The notes below the pieces were generated by a model. It did no database searches and was not told where the DNA came from. It worked only from the letters and a program-made list of their open reading frames with translations. Shown here piece after piece: positions 40,354 to 48,711 of a DNA stretch of 64,000 nucleotides; positions within the stretch are counted from its first letter, which is position 1, and every line of letters begins with the position of its first letter. A program made the position numbers and the translations under genes. The stretch comes from Kribbella pratensis (GTDB lineage Bacteria > Actinomycetota > Actinomycetes > Propionibacteriales > Kribbellaceae), in contig NZ_SODU01000001.1 of NCBI RefSeq assembly GCF_004366075.1, positions 2,811,134 through 2,875,133 of the forward strand, read 5' to 3'.

Positions 40354-41766
40354 CTAACCCGCCGGCCGGGCCACCTGGAGTTCTACGAGGTCTACGGCGC
40401 CGTCGGTGACGAAGAGGCCGAGGTGGCCTGGGCCCAGTTCGTAGCGGCGGAAGGTCAGGGCTACTCGGTTGTCTACGATGGCCTGACCGGTGGTGCCGTC
40501 CAGGAGGATCTGCACCGCGTGCCGACCGGGTGGGAGCGGACAGGCCCGTTCGAGTTCCACGACGTACGGGACGTCGCCGTCGACCTGCCATTGGGCGGGA
40601 CCCGTTCGCCCGCGGGGCCAGCGGTCGAGGACGATGCGGTTGCGCTGCGGCTCGAGTCGTACGACGGTGGCCTCCTCCCCGTCGGCGCTGGCGTGCAACA
40701 GCAACCCGAAAGCCTGCGTGCCGGCCTCGACGTCAACGGTCAGCGTGATCAGACACCGCTCCGGCGCGACCTCCCCGACCCACGCTGCGTACCGATCAAG
40801 AGCAGGCTCGACGTCGAGTTTCACCTGCTGTACGTCGGAATACGTCGCCACGACCTCCGCAGGAAGTCCGAACGCCAACGTCCCGTCGTCCTCCTGATGC
40901 GCCTCGAGTACGGCGAGATCACCGGCCCACTCCCACCGGCCGGCATCGGAATCGCCTTGTTTTGTGGGGATCCAGCCGATGAAGAACCGGCGCCCCTCGT
41001 GCTCGACCGACTTGGCCGCGTAGAACGCCCGCCCGTCGACAGTGTCACGCCCCGGCGCGAGCCACGGACCATCCGGCCCGCGCGCGATCCGATAACGGGT
41101 CTGGAACGCGTCGGTGAACTCGGAGTACACCAGGTACCACCAGTCGCCCCACTGGAACACGTCCGGGCACTCCTGCGTGACGAACCGGTGCGGCTCCCAC
41201 AACGGCTCCGCGATCGTCCACTGCTCCAGGTCGGTCGACGTCAATCGCGCGACAACTCCACACCGGCGATCCGGCGCATCGGCGTACCGTGCCGCCAGGA
41301 TCATCTGCCACGGCTGATCGGCTGCGGTCCGGTACACGAACGGATCCCGCCAGTCCTGCGGCACAAGGCCTGCAGGCGCACCGAAAGAAAGCTCGGGCAG
41401 CTTGGTCCATCGCGTCGGATCCCCGTCGCTGATCGCGTGACAGACGACTTGGTACGAGCCGTTCGCGTCCCCGCGCCGCGGATTGTGCCCGGTGTAGAAG
41501 AGATGCAGCTGAGAGCCATCGGCAACCACACTGCCCGTGTAGCAGTCGAAATCGACCGCGTCCCGATCCCCGGCCGGCAGTACGACGCCGTGGTCCGTGT
41601 ACTGCACGAAGTCCGTGGTGGACACCAACGCCCACGGCATCCCACTCGCACCGGCGGTCGGGTCCTCCGGACGCTCGTCCAGCAGGTAGAACAGCCAGAT
41701 CCGGCCGGCGTGACTGAACGGGATCACATCACCGACGAAGCCCGACGACGGGCGCCAGTGGCTCAT
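40354..41766 (-). CDS. GH32-like glycoside hydrolase (intracellular)
   Basis: The protein has 470 residues without a signal peptide. The five-blade N-terminal domain carries SGFVGDVIPFSHAGRIWLFY (Asp at the nucleophile position), WRDPFVYR (the RDP motif) and TQECPDVFQW (EC motif with the acid/base Glu). A C-terminal beta-sandwich (about 320-470) follows. The canonical NDPN motif is replaced by GDV. It starts within the LacI stop (four-base overlap), so it is co-transcribed with the regulator. It probably hydrolyses imported fructosyl-type oligosaccharides. Confidence 0.8.
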   Translation of the reverse strand: MSHWRPSSGFVGDVIPFSHAGRIWLFYLLDERPEDPTAGASGMPWALVSTTDFVQYTDHGVVLPAGDRDAVDFDCYTGSVVADGSQLHLFYTGHNPRRGDANGSYQVVCHAISDGDPTRWTKLPELSFGAPAGLVPQDWRDPFVYRTAADQPWQMILAARYADAPDRRCGVVARLTSTDLEQWTIAEPLWEPHRFVTQECPDVFQWGDWWYLVYSEFTDAFQTRYRIARGPDGPWLAPGRDTVDGRAFYAAKSVEHEGRRFFIGWIPTKQGDSDAGRWEWAGDLAVLEAHQEDDGTLAFGLPAEVVATYSDVQQVKLDVEPALDRYAAWVGEVAPERCLITLTVDVEAGTQAFGLLLHASADGEEATVVRLEPQRNRIVLDRWPRGRTGPAQWQVDGDVPYVVELERACPLPPGRHAVQILLDGTTGQAIVDNRVALTFRRYELGPGHLGLFVTDGAVDLVELQVARPAG

Positions 41767-42821
41767 TTCGCAGTAACCCGTGGTCGCCGGCGCGGCGGAT
41801 CACCGACCGACTCACGCTCGATCAGTGGGCAGTCGACGATCACCCGCTCGGGTGCATCGTCCGGGCCGGCCACCACGAGCTCGCCTGCCCGTCGGCCCAG
41901 CATCAGGTGCGGCAGCTCGGCGGTCGTGAGGCCCGGACGGACCTGGTCCGCGACATCGGGCTGATTGTCGAAGCCGACGATGCTGACGTCCCGCGGGCAC
42001 TCCAGCCCGAGCGCATGCAGGGCAAGCAGCGCGCCGATCGCCATTCGATCGTTCCCGCAGACCAAGGCTGTCGGCGCATGCTCGGTGATCACCTCGGTCG
42101 CGAGGTCGTACCCGTTCCCGATCTGGTAGGTGCCGTACCGATGGACGAGGTCGGCCGGACGCAGACCGGCCGCCCGCGCGGCGTCGTCGAATCCGCGCCG
42201 GCGTTCCTTGCAGGCATAGTCGTTCCGCATGCCGCCGAGGAACGCGACCTCGCGATGCCCGCGCTCGAAGACGGACGCCGCCGCGGCGCGCCCACCGGCG
42301 TACTCGTCGGCCAGCAGGATCGTGTCGGCGTGCCCCTCCTCGGGCCAGCAGTTGACGAAGATCGTCCGGATCCCGTCGAGGCGCGGGCTGCGGTGCAGCG
42401 GCTTGGGCGAGAGCGAGGCGTACACGATCGCGGCGACTCCTTGCCCGACCAGGCTCGCCACCGCGTCGTCGCCCTGCCCCGGGTCGTCTGTCGTGTCGAC
42501 GACCATGCACACGTAGCCCGCCGGCTGGACGACCTGTTGCAGGCCGAGCACGATCAGACCGGCGTACGGCTGGGACACGATCCCACTGGTCACGACGCCG
42601 ACAGTGAACGACTTGTTCGACCGCAGCAGCTGGGCCGCCCGGTTGGGGACGAAGTCGAGCTCGGCCGCGGCCTGGAGCACGCGCCGCCTGGTCTCCTCGG
42701 CCACCGCGACGTCGCGGCGGTCGTTGAGCACGAACGAGACGGTCGGCTGGGACACCCCCGCGCGTCGGGCGACGTCGGTCATCGTGACGCGTTTCGGCCG
42801 GCCGTCCGACTGCTTCGCCAT
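41763..42821 (-). CDS. LacI-family repressor of the sugar locus
   Basis: The protein has 352 residues. The N-terminal HTH (VTMTDVARRAGVSQPTVSFV) and hinge helix (VPNRAAQLLRS) are followed by a periplasmic-binding-protein-like core (TVGVVTSGIVSQPYAGLIVL and onwards). ATG 42821 is preceded by AAGGAGGGG; the in-frame upstream start at 42863 is rejected because it would precede this ribosome site. Two CAATACGTATTG palindromes lie 60-120 bases upstream, between it and the importer operon, so it should repress both directions until the inducing sugar binds. Confidence 0.92.
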   Translation of the reverse strand: MAKQSDGRPKRVTMTDVARRAGVSQPTVSFVLNDRRDVAVAEETRRRVLQAAAELDFVPNRAAQLLRSNKSFTVGVVTSGIVSQPYAGLIVLGLQQVVQPAGYVCMVVDTTDDPGQGDDAVASLVGQGVAAIVYASLSPKPLHRSPRLDGIRTIFVNCWPEEGHADTILLADEYAGGRAAAASVFERGHREVAFLGGMRNDYACKERRRGFDDAARAAGLRPADLVHRYGTYQIGNGYDLATEVITEHAPTALVCGNDRMAIGALLALHALGLECPRDVSIVGFDNQPDVADQVRPGLTTAELPHLMLGRRAGELVVAGPDDAPERVIVDCPLIERESVGDPPRRRPRVTAK

Positions 42822-42882
42822 TGGCCCCTCCTTAACGATGCGCGGCCTGTCAACCGCAGCCATTAACTATCACGAATCGGCC

Positions 42883-42894
42883 CAATACGTATTG
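42883..42894. promoter_or_regulatory. LacI operator O1
   Basis: CAATACGTATTG is a perfect 12-bp palindrome with the central CG typical of LacI/GalR operators. It overlaps a possible -35 element (TTGCGC, 42892-42897) of the rightward importer promoter, whose -10 may be TACCGT at 42916-42921. Its distance to the lacI start suggests it also covers the leftward promoter. Confidence 0.75.
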
Positions 42895-42928
42895 CGCCCC
42901 ACCGTACACCGCTGCTACCGTCCCGGGT

Positions 42929-42940
42929 CAATACGTATTG
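42929..42940. promoter_or_regulatory. LacI operator O2
   Basis: This is an identical copy of CAATACGTATTG, with its centre 46 bases from that of O1. It lies just downstream of the presumed -10 element, so a bound repressor would block transcription initiation of the importer operon. Two identical sites in one short divergent promoter suggest cooperative binding. Confidence 0.75.
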
Positions 42941-42982
42941 GGCGGCGCGCCGGGCCGCCCGAGCGGTCAAGGAGGAACCCTC

Positions 42983-44386
42983 ATGACAGGTATGAATCCG
43001 CCCGGAGGCTCGCTCGCCCGCCGTACGCTGCTGAAGGCCGGAGCCGGTGGGCTCGGGCTCGCCGCACTGGCCGACCTGGCCGCCTGCAGCAAGGACGGCG
43101 GCGGCTCGTCGAAGTCGCTGAAGATGCTGTACTTCGGCGAGCAGGCACAGGCGACCCAGCTGCAGAACCGGTTGCAGCCGCAGATCTCCAAGCTGGACGC
43201 GAGCATCAAGTTCGAGATCTCCGCCATCAACGGCACCGACTGGAACGACTTCCTGGCCAAGGTGCTGACCCAGATCGCGGCCGGGACCCCGCCGGACATC
43301 ATCAGCGTCGCCACCGAGGGCCTGCAGCTGATGGCGTCGAAGGAGCTCGCGGTCCCGCTCGACGACTACGTCACCAAGGACCTGGATGCGCTGAAGGAGT
43401 ACTTCGCCGACATCCACCCGGCCCTGGTCGAGTCGATGATGTACCAGGGCCACCTGTGGGAGCTCCCGGACAGCTTCAACGCCGGGAACATGTTCTACAG
43501 CACGGGCCTCTTCCAGCGCGCCGGCGTCGTACCACCGAGTGCGGACTGGACCCTCGACGACTTCGAGACCGCGGCCACCAAGATCGCCAAGTTCAAGGGC
43601 ATCAACGCCTTCGGCTGGGTGGTCCGGCTGTGGGGTAGTTGGACGTCCTTCATGTACGCGAACAACGCCAACCTGCTCGAGGAGGGCAAGTACGACGGCG
43701 GCGACTGGCTGTGGAACAAGGCATACGCCGGTGACGCTGCCGCCGCGGGCCGCAAGGGCGGCTGGAAGTGGGGCGCACCGACGGCGAACTCGGACGCCAC
43801 CGTCGAGGCGCTGAACTACATGATCGAGCTGACCAAGAAGGGTCTGTCACCGTCGCCCGATGTCGGCGGTGGCGGCACCCTGCAGGGCCTGTTCGCGTCG
43901 AACCGGATCGGGATGTCGATCGGCGGCGGGTTCTGGGCCGGCGGCCTGACCAACGCCGGGATGAAGAACGGCAGCTTCGACGTCACGATGTTCCCGAAGT
44001 GGAAGAGCCAGCGGCACCTGTTCGGCGCCGGCGGGTACGCGATCTTCAAGTCGTCGAAGAAGAAGGACCTGGCCTGGGAGGTCCTGAAGCTGCTGGTGAA
44101 GCCGGAGACCTTCGACCTGGTCTTCCCGGGCAACGTGACCACGCCCGGCCGCAAGTCCCTGGTGACGGCCGCGCGGTACGCCAAGACCGGCCCGAAGCAC
44201 TGGTCGGTCTTCTACGACACGCTGACCAAGCACCCGGACACCGCCCCGATCCCCGCCCCGCCGTACTACAACGCGCTCGCGACCGCGCTGAACCAGCGCA
44301 CCACGCAGGCGATCTCGTCCGGTAACGCGAAGGCGGCTCTGGACGGGCTGCAGTCCGACCTCGAGAAAGCAGCAGGAGCGAGCTGA
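42983..44386 (+). CDS. Sugar ABC transporter substrate-binding lipoprotein
   Basis: The protein has 467 residues. The N-terminus GGSLARRTLLKAGAGGLG has a twin-arginine pair and a lipobox LAAC, so it is probably exported by Tat and lipid-anchored. The mature part is an extracellular solute-binding protein family 1 fold (KMLYFGEQAQATQLQNRLQP; later NMFYSTGLFQRAGVVPPS and FGWVVRLWGSWTSF). AAGGAGG lies nine bases before ATG 42983. It captures an oligosaccharide, probably a fructosyl oligomer given the GH32 genes. It overlaps the first permease gene (TGATG). Confidence 0.9.
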   Translation: MTGMNPPGGSLARRTLLKAGAGGLGLAALADLAACSKDGGGSSKSLKMLYFGEQAQATQLQNRLQPQISKLDASIKFEISAINGTDWNDFLAKVLTQIAAGTPPDIISVATEGLQLMASKELAVPLDDYVTKDLDALKEYFADIHPALVESMMYQGHLWELPDSFNAGNMFYSTGLFQRAGVVPPSADWTLDDFETAATKIAKFKGINAFGWVVRLWGSWTSFMYANNANLLEEGKYDGGDWLWNKAYAGDAAAAGRKGGWKWGAPTANSDATVEALNYMIELTKKGLSPSPDVGGGGTLQGLFASNRIGMSIGGGFWAGGLTNAGMKNGSFDVTMFPKWKSQRHLFGAGGYAIFKSSKKKDLAWEVLKLLVKPETFDLVFPGNVTTPGRKSLVTAARYAKTGPKHWSVFYDTLTKHPDTAPIPAPPYYNALATALNQRTTQAISSGNAKAALDGLQSDLEKAAGAS

Positions 44387-45318
44387 TGGCTGCCGTCACC
44401 GCGGAGGTGCGCGAAGCCGTCGTGAAGCGGCGCGGTCACCCGTCCTCGCACGGACAGGCGCGGTTCGGGTTCGCGATGATCGGGCTGTCGGTGCTGTTCG
44501 TCGCAGTCTTCACCGCGATCCCGATCGTCGCCTCGCTGGGTCTGTCGTTCTTCTCCTGGGACGTCATCTCGACACCGGAGTACGTCGGCCTCGAGAACTA
44601 CCAGCGGCTGTTCACCGACGGGCCGGTGCTCAAGTCGTTCGGCGTGACGCTGGGGATGGCGCTCGCGATCGTCGTACTGCAGTTGACCATCGGGCTCGGG
44701 CTCGCCGTCCTGGTCAACCAGCGCAAGCTGGTCTGGGTACGGACGTTGTTCCGTACGGCGTTCTACCTGCCGCTGCTCGCATCCACGGCGGCCGTGTCGA
44801 TCTTCATGGGCTACCTGTTCGACTACAAGTTCGGGGTCGTGAACTACTACCTCAACCTGCCCGGGATCTCGAACGTGCCGTGGCTGACCAGCGGGTTCGG
44901 GGCGGCCGCGACGATCGTGCTGATCGCTGTGTGGCAGCAGATCGGGTTCACGTTCGTCCTGTTCGTCGCGTCGCTGATGTCGGTCCCCACCGACGTACTG
45001 GAGGCCGCGCAGATCGACGGCGCCGGGGGGTTCCGGACGCTGTTCCGGATCAAGATCCCGTTGATCAGCCCGACGATCCTGTTCGCCGCGGTCGTTGCCC
45101 TGATCAACGCGATGCAGCTGTTCGACCAGCCGTACATCATGACCAAGGGCGGCCCGGGGTCGGCGACCACGACGGTGACGATCCAGATGTACCAGAAGGG
45201 CTTCCAGAACCTGCAGTTCGGGTACGGCTCGGCGATCGCGATCGTGCTGCTGGCGGCGATCCTGGTCATCACCGGGCTGCAGTTCCTCGCGGCACGAAAG
45301 CTGGTGTTCTACCAATGA
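44386..45318 (+). CDS. Sugar ABC transporter permease 1 (MalF-like)
   Basis: The protein has 310 residues with six transmembrane helices. The EAA loop that contacts the ATPase is LEAAQIDGAGGFRTLFRIKI PL. An N-terminal cytoplasmic stretch of ~25 residues precedes helix 1. The start codon overlaps the stop of the binding-protein gene and the gene ends inside the start of the second permease. It belongs to the CUT1 family of carbohydrate importers. Confidence 0.92.
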   Translation: MAAVTAEVREAVVKRRGHPSSHGQARFGFAMIGLSVLFVAVFTAIPIVASLGLSFFSWDVISTPEYVGLENYQRLFTDGPVLKSFGVTLGMALAIVVLQLTIGLGLAVLVNQRKLVWVRTLFRTAFYLPLLASTAAVSIFMGYLFDYKFGVVNYYLNLPGISNVPWLTSGFGAAATIVLIAVWQQIGFTFVLFVASLMSVPTDVLEAAQIDGAGGFRTLFRIKIPLISPTILFAAVVALINAMQLFDQPYIMTKGGPGSATTTVTIQMYQKGFQNLQFGYGSAIAIVLLAAILVITGLQFLAARKLVFYQ

Positions 45319-46154
45319 CAGAATCCACCGGAACGCTGGCCCGGATCGGCCGGATCACCGGCGTCGCGGTGCTGGTGATCGCCGCGATGATTGCCCTCGG
45401 CCCGTTGTTGTGGACCGTCACCACGTCGCTGCGGACGCCGGCCGAGGCGTTCAGCAATCCACCGCAGTGGATCCCGCTGCATCCGGATTTCTCGAACTAC
45501 GGCGCGGTCTTCGACCGGATCCCGATCGGCCGGTTCTTCTTCAACAGTGTGATCGTCACCGGGCTGATCGTGGTCGGGCAGACCGTCACCTGCACGCTGT
45601 CCGGGTACGCGTTCGCGATGGTCAGCTTCCCGGGGCGCTCGGTGATCTTCGGGATCTTCCTGGCCACCATGATGGTGCCGCTGCAGACGATCATCATCCC
45701 GGTGTTCGTGATCATCCGGTACCTCGGACTCTCCGACAGCCCGTTGTCGCTGGTGGTCTCCGCACTCGGCAGCGCGTTCGGAACCTTCCTGATGCGGCAG
45801 TACTTCATGCAGATGCCTCGCGAACTGGGCGAGGCGGCAAGGATCGACGGCGCCGGTCACTTCCAGACGTTCCTGATGATCTACGCCAAGATGGCCGGTC
45901 CGGCGATCGCCACGCTCGCGATCCTGAACTTCTCCGGCTTCTGGGCGGAGTTCTACCGGCCGCTGATCTTCCTGCAGTCGCAGGACAACTTCACGCTGCC
46001 GCTCGGGCTGGTCGGTCTGCAGGGGAACCTCGGCACCGGCTCGATCTCGGTCGTGCTGGCCGGCGTCGTACTGGCGATCCTGCCGAGCGTGCTGCTGTTC
46101 ATCTTCGCCCAGAGATACTTCATCGCAGGCATCACGGCAGGAGCATCACGGTGA
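45315..46154 (+). CDS. Sugar ABC transporter permease 2 (MalG-like)
   Basis: The protein has 279 residues and six transmembrane helices. The EAA loop is LGEAARIDGAGHFQTFLMIY, and the C-terminus IFAQRYFIAGITAGASR is typical of MalG/LacG proteins. It pairs with the upstream permease. No MsmK/UgpC-like ATPase is found in the locus, so the importer probably borrows a shared ATPase, as is common in actinobacteria. The start overlaps the previous gene (ATGA) and its stop overlaps the GH32 start (GTGA). Confidence 0.92.
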   Translation: MTESTGTLARIGRITGVAVLVIAAMIALGPLLWTVTTSLRTPAEAFSNPPQWIPLHPDFSNYGAVFDRIPIGRFFFNSVIVTGLIVVGQTVTCTLSGYAFAMVSFPGRSVIFGIFLATMMVPLQTIIIPVFVIIRYLGLSDSPLSLVVSALGSAFGTFLMRQYFMQMPRELGEAARIDGAGHFQTFLMIYAKMAGPAIATLAILNFSGFWAEFYRPLIFLQSQDNFTLPLGLVGLQGNLGTGSISVVLAGVVLAILPSVLLFIFAQRYFIAGITAGASR

Positions 46155-47494
46155 CCCAGACCCAGTCCGCAGCTCGATCACCTCACCAGGACCCTGGAGC
46201 GGTCGCGCACCTCCGCCCCGCGTTCCACATCCGGCCGCCGCGCGGATACCTCAACGACCCGAACGGGCCGATCGAGGTGGGCGACGACGTACACCTGTAC
46301 TTCCAGTCGCGGCCCACGCTCGATCACCACGTACCGGTCGAGTGGGGGCACGCGACCTCGCCCGACTACGTGCGCTGGACGTTGCACCGGCCCGCGATGG
46401 CGCCGCAACCGGGCGGGCCGGACACCGACGGCTGCTGGTCCGGCAACACGGTCCTGGACGACGGACGGGTCCGCGCGTTCTACTCGGGCCACATCGAGGG
46501 ACGCCCGTACCAGTCGGTGCTCACCGCCGTGTCCGACGACAGCGGCGTGTCGTTCGGGCCGCCGCATCAGGTGGTGCCTGACCCGTCGGACGCGATCATG
46601 TTCCGCGATCCCTTTGTCTGGCAGGAGAACGGCAGCTGGTGGATGGTCGTCGGCGCCGGGTACGTCGACCGTGGGGCGAGCATCCCGTCGTACCGCTCGA
46701 CCGACCTCGAGAACTGGACGTACGCCGGTCCGCTCGCCGACCTGCCCCGCGGCGTCGTGGACGGTTACGACACCGGGGCCGCGTGGGAATGCCCGCAGAT
46801 GCTCACGATCGACGGCCGCCGGATCGCGGTGGTCGGGTCGTGGTCGCCGGAAGGTGGGCCCGCTGACGTGCTGTCGTTCGATGTCGACGTACCGGTGGTT
46901 CCGCGGCGCGTCGATCACGGGACCAACTTCTACGCGGCGTCGGCCTTGCGGGACAGCCGATTCGGGCCGCTGCTGTTCGGCTGGCTGACCGAGGGACGGG
47001 ACCGGCCGGGTTGGACCGACGACTGGGCCGGGGTCATCTCGCTGCCCCGGGTCGTCTGGCTCGGCTCGGACTCGTCACTACGCAGCGCGCCCGTACCGAC
47101 GCTCGACACCCTCCGCGTCGGCGATGGCTCACCCGCCAACGGTGCGTCGACAGGCGCACAGTGCGAAATCGTCGTACCGGAAGGCTCCGGGCAGGTCGTC
47201 ATCCATTTCAGCGAGCAGGAACGCCTGGTGATCGAACTCGACGCCGACACCCTCACCATCGACCGCACCCAAGCCAGTCTCAGCCCCCACGCCCACGGCG
47301 GCCGCATGCAGGTCACGGACGCCTTCGACTCCGAATCCGACCGCCCAGCGGCCCGAATCATCCTCGACGGCTCAACCCTCGAGGTCTTCACCAGCGCCGG
47401 CCGCGTCCTCAGCACCCGCGTGTACCCGACCGCGTCGCCCAGGTGGCGAGTCGAAGCTCCGGCCAACGCCCGCTACTGGACACTCGCCCGCTGA
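46151..47494 (+). CDS. GH32 beta-fructosidase
   Basis: The protein has 447 residues. It shows the canonical GH32 motifs: PRGYLNDPNGPIE with nucleophile Asp, MFRDPFVW (RDP), and AAWECPQM with the acid/base Glu. A C-terminal beta-sandwich (about 330-447) includes the conserved RIILDGSTLEVFTS segment. There is no signal peptide, so it acts inside the cell on imported sucrose-type or inulin/levan oligosaccharides. It is the last gene of the importer operon, coupled through a GTGA overlap and followed by a strong hairpin. Confidence 0.93.
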   Translation: MTQTQSAARSPHQDPGAVAHLRPAFHIRPPRGYLNDPNGPIEVGDDVHLYFQSRPTLDHHVPVEWGHATSPDYVRWTLHRPAMAPQPGGPDTDGCWSGNTVLDDGRVRAFYSGHIEGRPYQSVLTAVSDDSGVSFGPPHQVVPDPSDAIMFRDPFVWQENGSWWMVVGAGYVDRGASIPSYRSTDLENWTYAGPLADLPRGVVDGYDTGAAWECPQMLTIDGRRIAVVGSWSPEGGPADVLSFDVDVPVVPRRVDHGTNFYAASALRDSRFGPLLFGWLTEGRDRPGWTDDWAGVISLPRVVWLGSDSSLRSAPVPTLDTLRVGDGSPANGASTGAQCEIVVPEGSGQVVIHFSEQERLVIELDADTLTIDRTQASLSPHAHGGRMQVTDAFDSESDRPAARIILDGSTLEVFTSAGRVLSTRVYPTASPRWRVEAPANARYWTLAR

Positions 47495-47503
47495 CAGAAG
47501 CAG

Positions 47504-47540
47504 AAGTGCTGGCCGAGGCACACGGCCTCGGCCAGCACTT
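47504..47540. terminator. Strong bidirectional terminator
   Basis: A perfect 16-bp stem (AAGTGCTGGCCGAGGC and its complement) with a five-base loop ACACG begins nine bases after the GH32 stop. The secreted-protein gene converges from the other side and ends 13 bases beyond it, so the hairpin can end both transcripts. There is no T-tract. Confidence 0.8.
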
Positions 47541-47552
47541 GAGCGGATGTGA

Positions 47553-48497
47553 CTACTCGCCGACCAGCTGGTCGTAGTGCGTGGTGATCGAGACCGCGTC
47601 GACGCCGTTGAACGTGGCGGGGACCTTGCCGTACGAGAGGAAGGCAGTCTTGGAACCGTTCGCCTTGCTCATGCCGTACAGGTAGCCGGACTTCGTGTCG
47701 CGGTCCACGCCGACGACCAGCGAACCGCCACGGGTACCGCAGCCGTAGACGACCAGCGACTCGTACGCCGACCAGCCGGAGGAGCGGATCAGCTTCATCA
47801 CCGGCTTGGCCCCGGCCGCGACCGGGATGTGGGCGGTCCACAGCGCACCGGCGTTGGTGGTCATCAGCAGTGTGTCGTACGTCGCGTTCTCGCTGAGGAC
47901 GGTCATCGCCTTGAAGCCGCGGAAGCCCGGGATCGGGCCGAGCGCCTTGAAGCCGGCGCCGACCATCGAGTACCGGTACAGGCTGCCGTTGGTGTTCAGG
48001 CCGTACAGGTACGCGTGCCGCGGCAGGCCGACGCTGTAGTTCGACGTGGCGATCGACTTGAAGCTGGTCCAGCCCGAACCGACCTTCTTGAAGGTCGCCA
48101 CCGGCGGCTTGCTGTCCGGAATGTACGTCGTGTGCCGGTACAGGTTCCCGCCCTGCAGCATCAGGCCGTAGAAGTAGAACTGGGTCGCCGCGGCGTTCGC
48201 CGCCAGGTACCAGGTCGCGTTGGCGCGGGTCCCGACGAACTTGATCGGGTCACCGTACGGGTAGACCTTCACGGGGCGGCTGGCCTCGACGTCCACGCCG
48301 TCCACCATCCCGGCCGCGCTGGGCGACGCGATCGAGGTCAGGCAAGCGTCGACGGTCGCCGCCTTGGTCGTCGGCGCGGTCTTGGCAGCCCAGGAGTGCG
48401 TGCCGTCCGGTGTGGCCGCAGTAGCCGGGGCGGATGCGGCCACAGCCGAAATCAGGCCGACACCGGCCAGAGAGAGCGCAAGGCGCTGCAACTTCAT
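47553..48497 (-). CDS. Secreted beta-propeller-like protein
   Basis: The protein has 314 residues. A signal peptide (LALSLAGVGLISAVAASAPA, cleaved near TAAT) is followed by repeated blades with similar ends: TQFYFYGLMLQGGNLYRHTT, HAYLYGLNTNGSLYRYSMVG, TLLMTTNAGALWTAHIPVAA and KSGYLYGMSKANGSKTAFLS. The pattern YLYGL-N-G-LYR resembles tachylectin-type sugar-binding propellers. Binding of extracellular glycans is possible given the surrounding sugar genes, but this is an inference. ATG 48497 lies after AAGGAG-type sequence. Confidence 0.7.
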   Translation of the reverse strand: MKLQRLALSLAGVGLISAVAASAPATAATPDGTHSWAAKTAPTTKAATVDACLTSIASPSAAGMVDGVDVEASRPVKVYPYGDPIKFVGTRANATWYLAANAAATQFYFYGLMLQGGNLYRHTTYIPDSKPPVATFKKVGSGWTSFKSIATSNYSVGLPRHAYLYGLNTNGSLYRYSMVGAGFKALGPIPGFRGFKAMTVLSENATYDTLLMTTNAGALWTAHIPVAAGAKPVMKLIRSSGWSAYESLVVYGCGTRGGSLVVGVDRDTKSGYLYGMSKANGSKTAFLSYGKVPATFNGVDAVSITTHYDQLVGE

Positions 48498-48711
48498 AAG
48501 GAGTCCCCCTCCACAAACGTCTCGAAGAGCTCGAGATCGCGCCGACTATAGCCGAGCCTGCGGGTCTCTGACGAGAAAGTTGCAGCTACCTGCAATCGCC
48601 TGCGCTCAGGACTCCGGGACCAGACACACCCGCTGACCTGGGCCGGATGGCGTAGTGGTTCTCGTGCGGCGGGGGGATGCCTCGGCCCGGGCGTGCCGGG
48701 AGCCTGGTGAC

